The notes beneath the pieces are model-generated. The model did not search any database and had not been told where the DNA came from. It was given only the letters and a program-made list of their open reading frames with translations. Both the position numbers and the translations under genes were made by a program. DNA of 5,157 nt from NCBI GenBank assembly GCA_900548275.1, contig URJY01000051.1, positions 1 through 5,157 on the forward strand, read 5' to 3'. Shown here piece after piece: positions 5,062 through 5,157 of the stretch. The first letter of the stretch is position 1. The number at the start of each line of letters is the position of its first letter. This stretch comes from an uncultured Opitutales bacterium (GTDB taxonomy: Bacteria > Verrucomicrobiota > Verrucomicrobiia > Opitutales > Intestinicryptomonadaceae).

Positions 5062-5098
5062 ACGGCGCGTGAAAGCGCCGTTGATGCGGCGTTTCACG
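5062..5098. repeat. Overlapping, mutually exclusive hairpins right after fabH
   Basis: ACGGCGC (5062-5068) pairs perfectly with GCGCCGT (5075-5081) around GTGAAA, starting one base after the fabH stop. A larger alternative uses the same bases: CGTGAAA (5068-5074) with TTTCACG (5092-5098), plus CGCCG (5076-5080) with CGGCG (5087-5091), with one bulged G and a TTGATG loop, 12 pairs in all. Only one can form at a time. Neither has a T-run after it on either strand, so I do not call an intrinsic terminator, although the structure could protect the 3' end of the mRNA or assist termination. Confidence 0.6.
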
Positions 5099-5156
5099 AA
5101 TGTCTCAGACTTCGCGCGTACGCCAAGTACGCTGCGAACCCTGAGCCATTCGCAAA
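5092..5156. repeat. Long nested palindrome at the window edge
   Basis: Nested arms pair in order. TTT (5092-5094) pairs with AAA (5154-5156), CGAATG (5097-5102) with CATTCG (5147-5152), CTCAG (5104-5108) with CTGAG (5141-5145), TTCGC (5111-5115) with GCGAA (5134-5138), and GCGTAC (5116-5121) with GTACGC (5127-5132), around a GCCAA loop. That is about 25 pairs with small internal loops over 65 nt. It is too long and regular to be chance and looks like a REP/BIME-like or other dispersed palindromic repeat. Its outer left strand (5092-5098) is shared with the hairpin after fabH. It may continue beyond the window. Confidence 0.62.
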
Positions 5157-5157
5157 G

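Noticed and set aside
4170..5072. Long alternative frame on the + strand inside fabH
   Set aside because: The frame is a shifted shadow of fabH, extremely Arg- and Gly-rich, with no family resemblance. The fabH frame has an intact catalytic triad and full length.

Overview
The window reads as a bacterial chromosomal segment of moderate GC content. All recognisable genes lie on the + strand. The block rpmF-plsX-fabH (ribosomal protein L32, then two enzymes at the start of phospholipid and fatty-acid synthesis) is a classic bacterial housekeeping cluster. Upstream of it sits a two-gene membrane module: a DUF2157-type polytopic protein and a GDYXXLXY-type anchored protein. Some starts have good Shine-Dalgarno sequences (GDYXXLXY gene, rpmF) and others have none (plsX, fabH). 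Protein style and gene order are compatible with Verrucomicrobiota/Opitutae or a neighbouring group, but this is a low-confidence impression and no marker in the window settles the taxon.

Layout. Positions 1-138 are AT-rich intergenic DNA holding a perfect 9-bp inverted repeat between two copies of a 13-bp direct repeat. Positions 139-1497 and 1487-2128 are the translationally overlapping membrane-protein pair. Positions 2129-2464 contain no gene. This stretch is dominated by a roughly 207-bp palindromic element (2119-2325) whose 27-bp imperfect terminal inverted repeats enclose three hairpins, two of them diverged copies of one unit. A T8 tract and a good sigma70-type promoter (TTGACA at 2401) follow. 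Positions 2465-2644 encode a short ribosomal protein L32 in which all four zinc-ribbon cysteines are replaced. Positions 2645-2859 are a 215-bp gap with a strong intrinsic terminator. plsX is at 2860-3957, a second intrinsic terminator is at 3963-3999, and fabH is at 4060-5061. The last 96 bp are a dense set of nested and mutually exclusive palindromes running into the window edge.

How the genes work together. PlsX makes acyl-phosphate from acyl-ACP for phosphatidic acid synthesis, and FabH starts fatty-acid chains by condensing a short acyl-CoA with malonyl-ACP. L32 links the cluster to ribosome supply and growth rate. Terminator-like hairpins follow rpmF and plsX, so the cluster may be expressed as partly separate units rather than one uninterrupted operon. 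The upstream membrane pair has no known biochemical role and appears to be a separate transcription unit. I saw no CRISPR array, tRNA, rRNA, transposase, toxin-antitoxin pair or defence gene. The most unusual content is non-coding: the palindromic element at 2119-2325, the repeat complex after fabH, and the cysteine-less L32.
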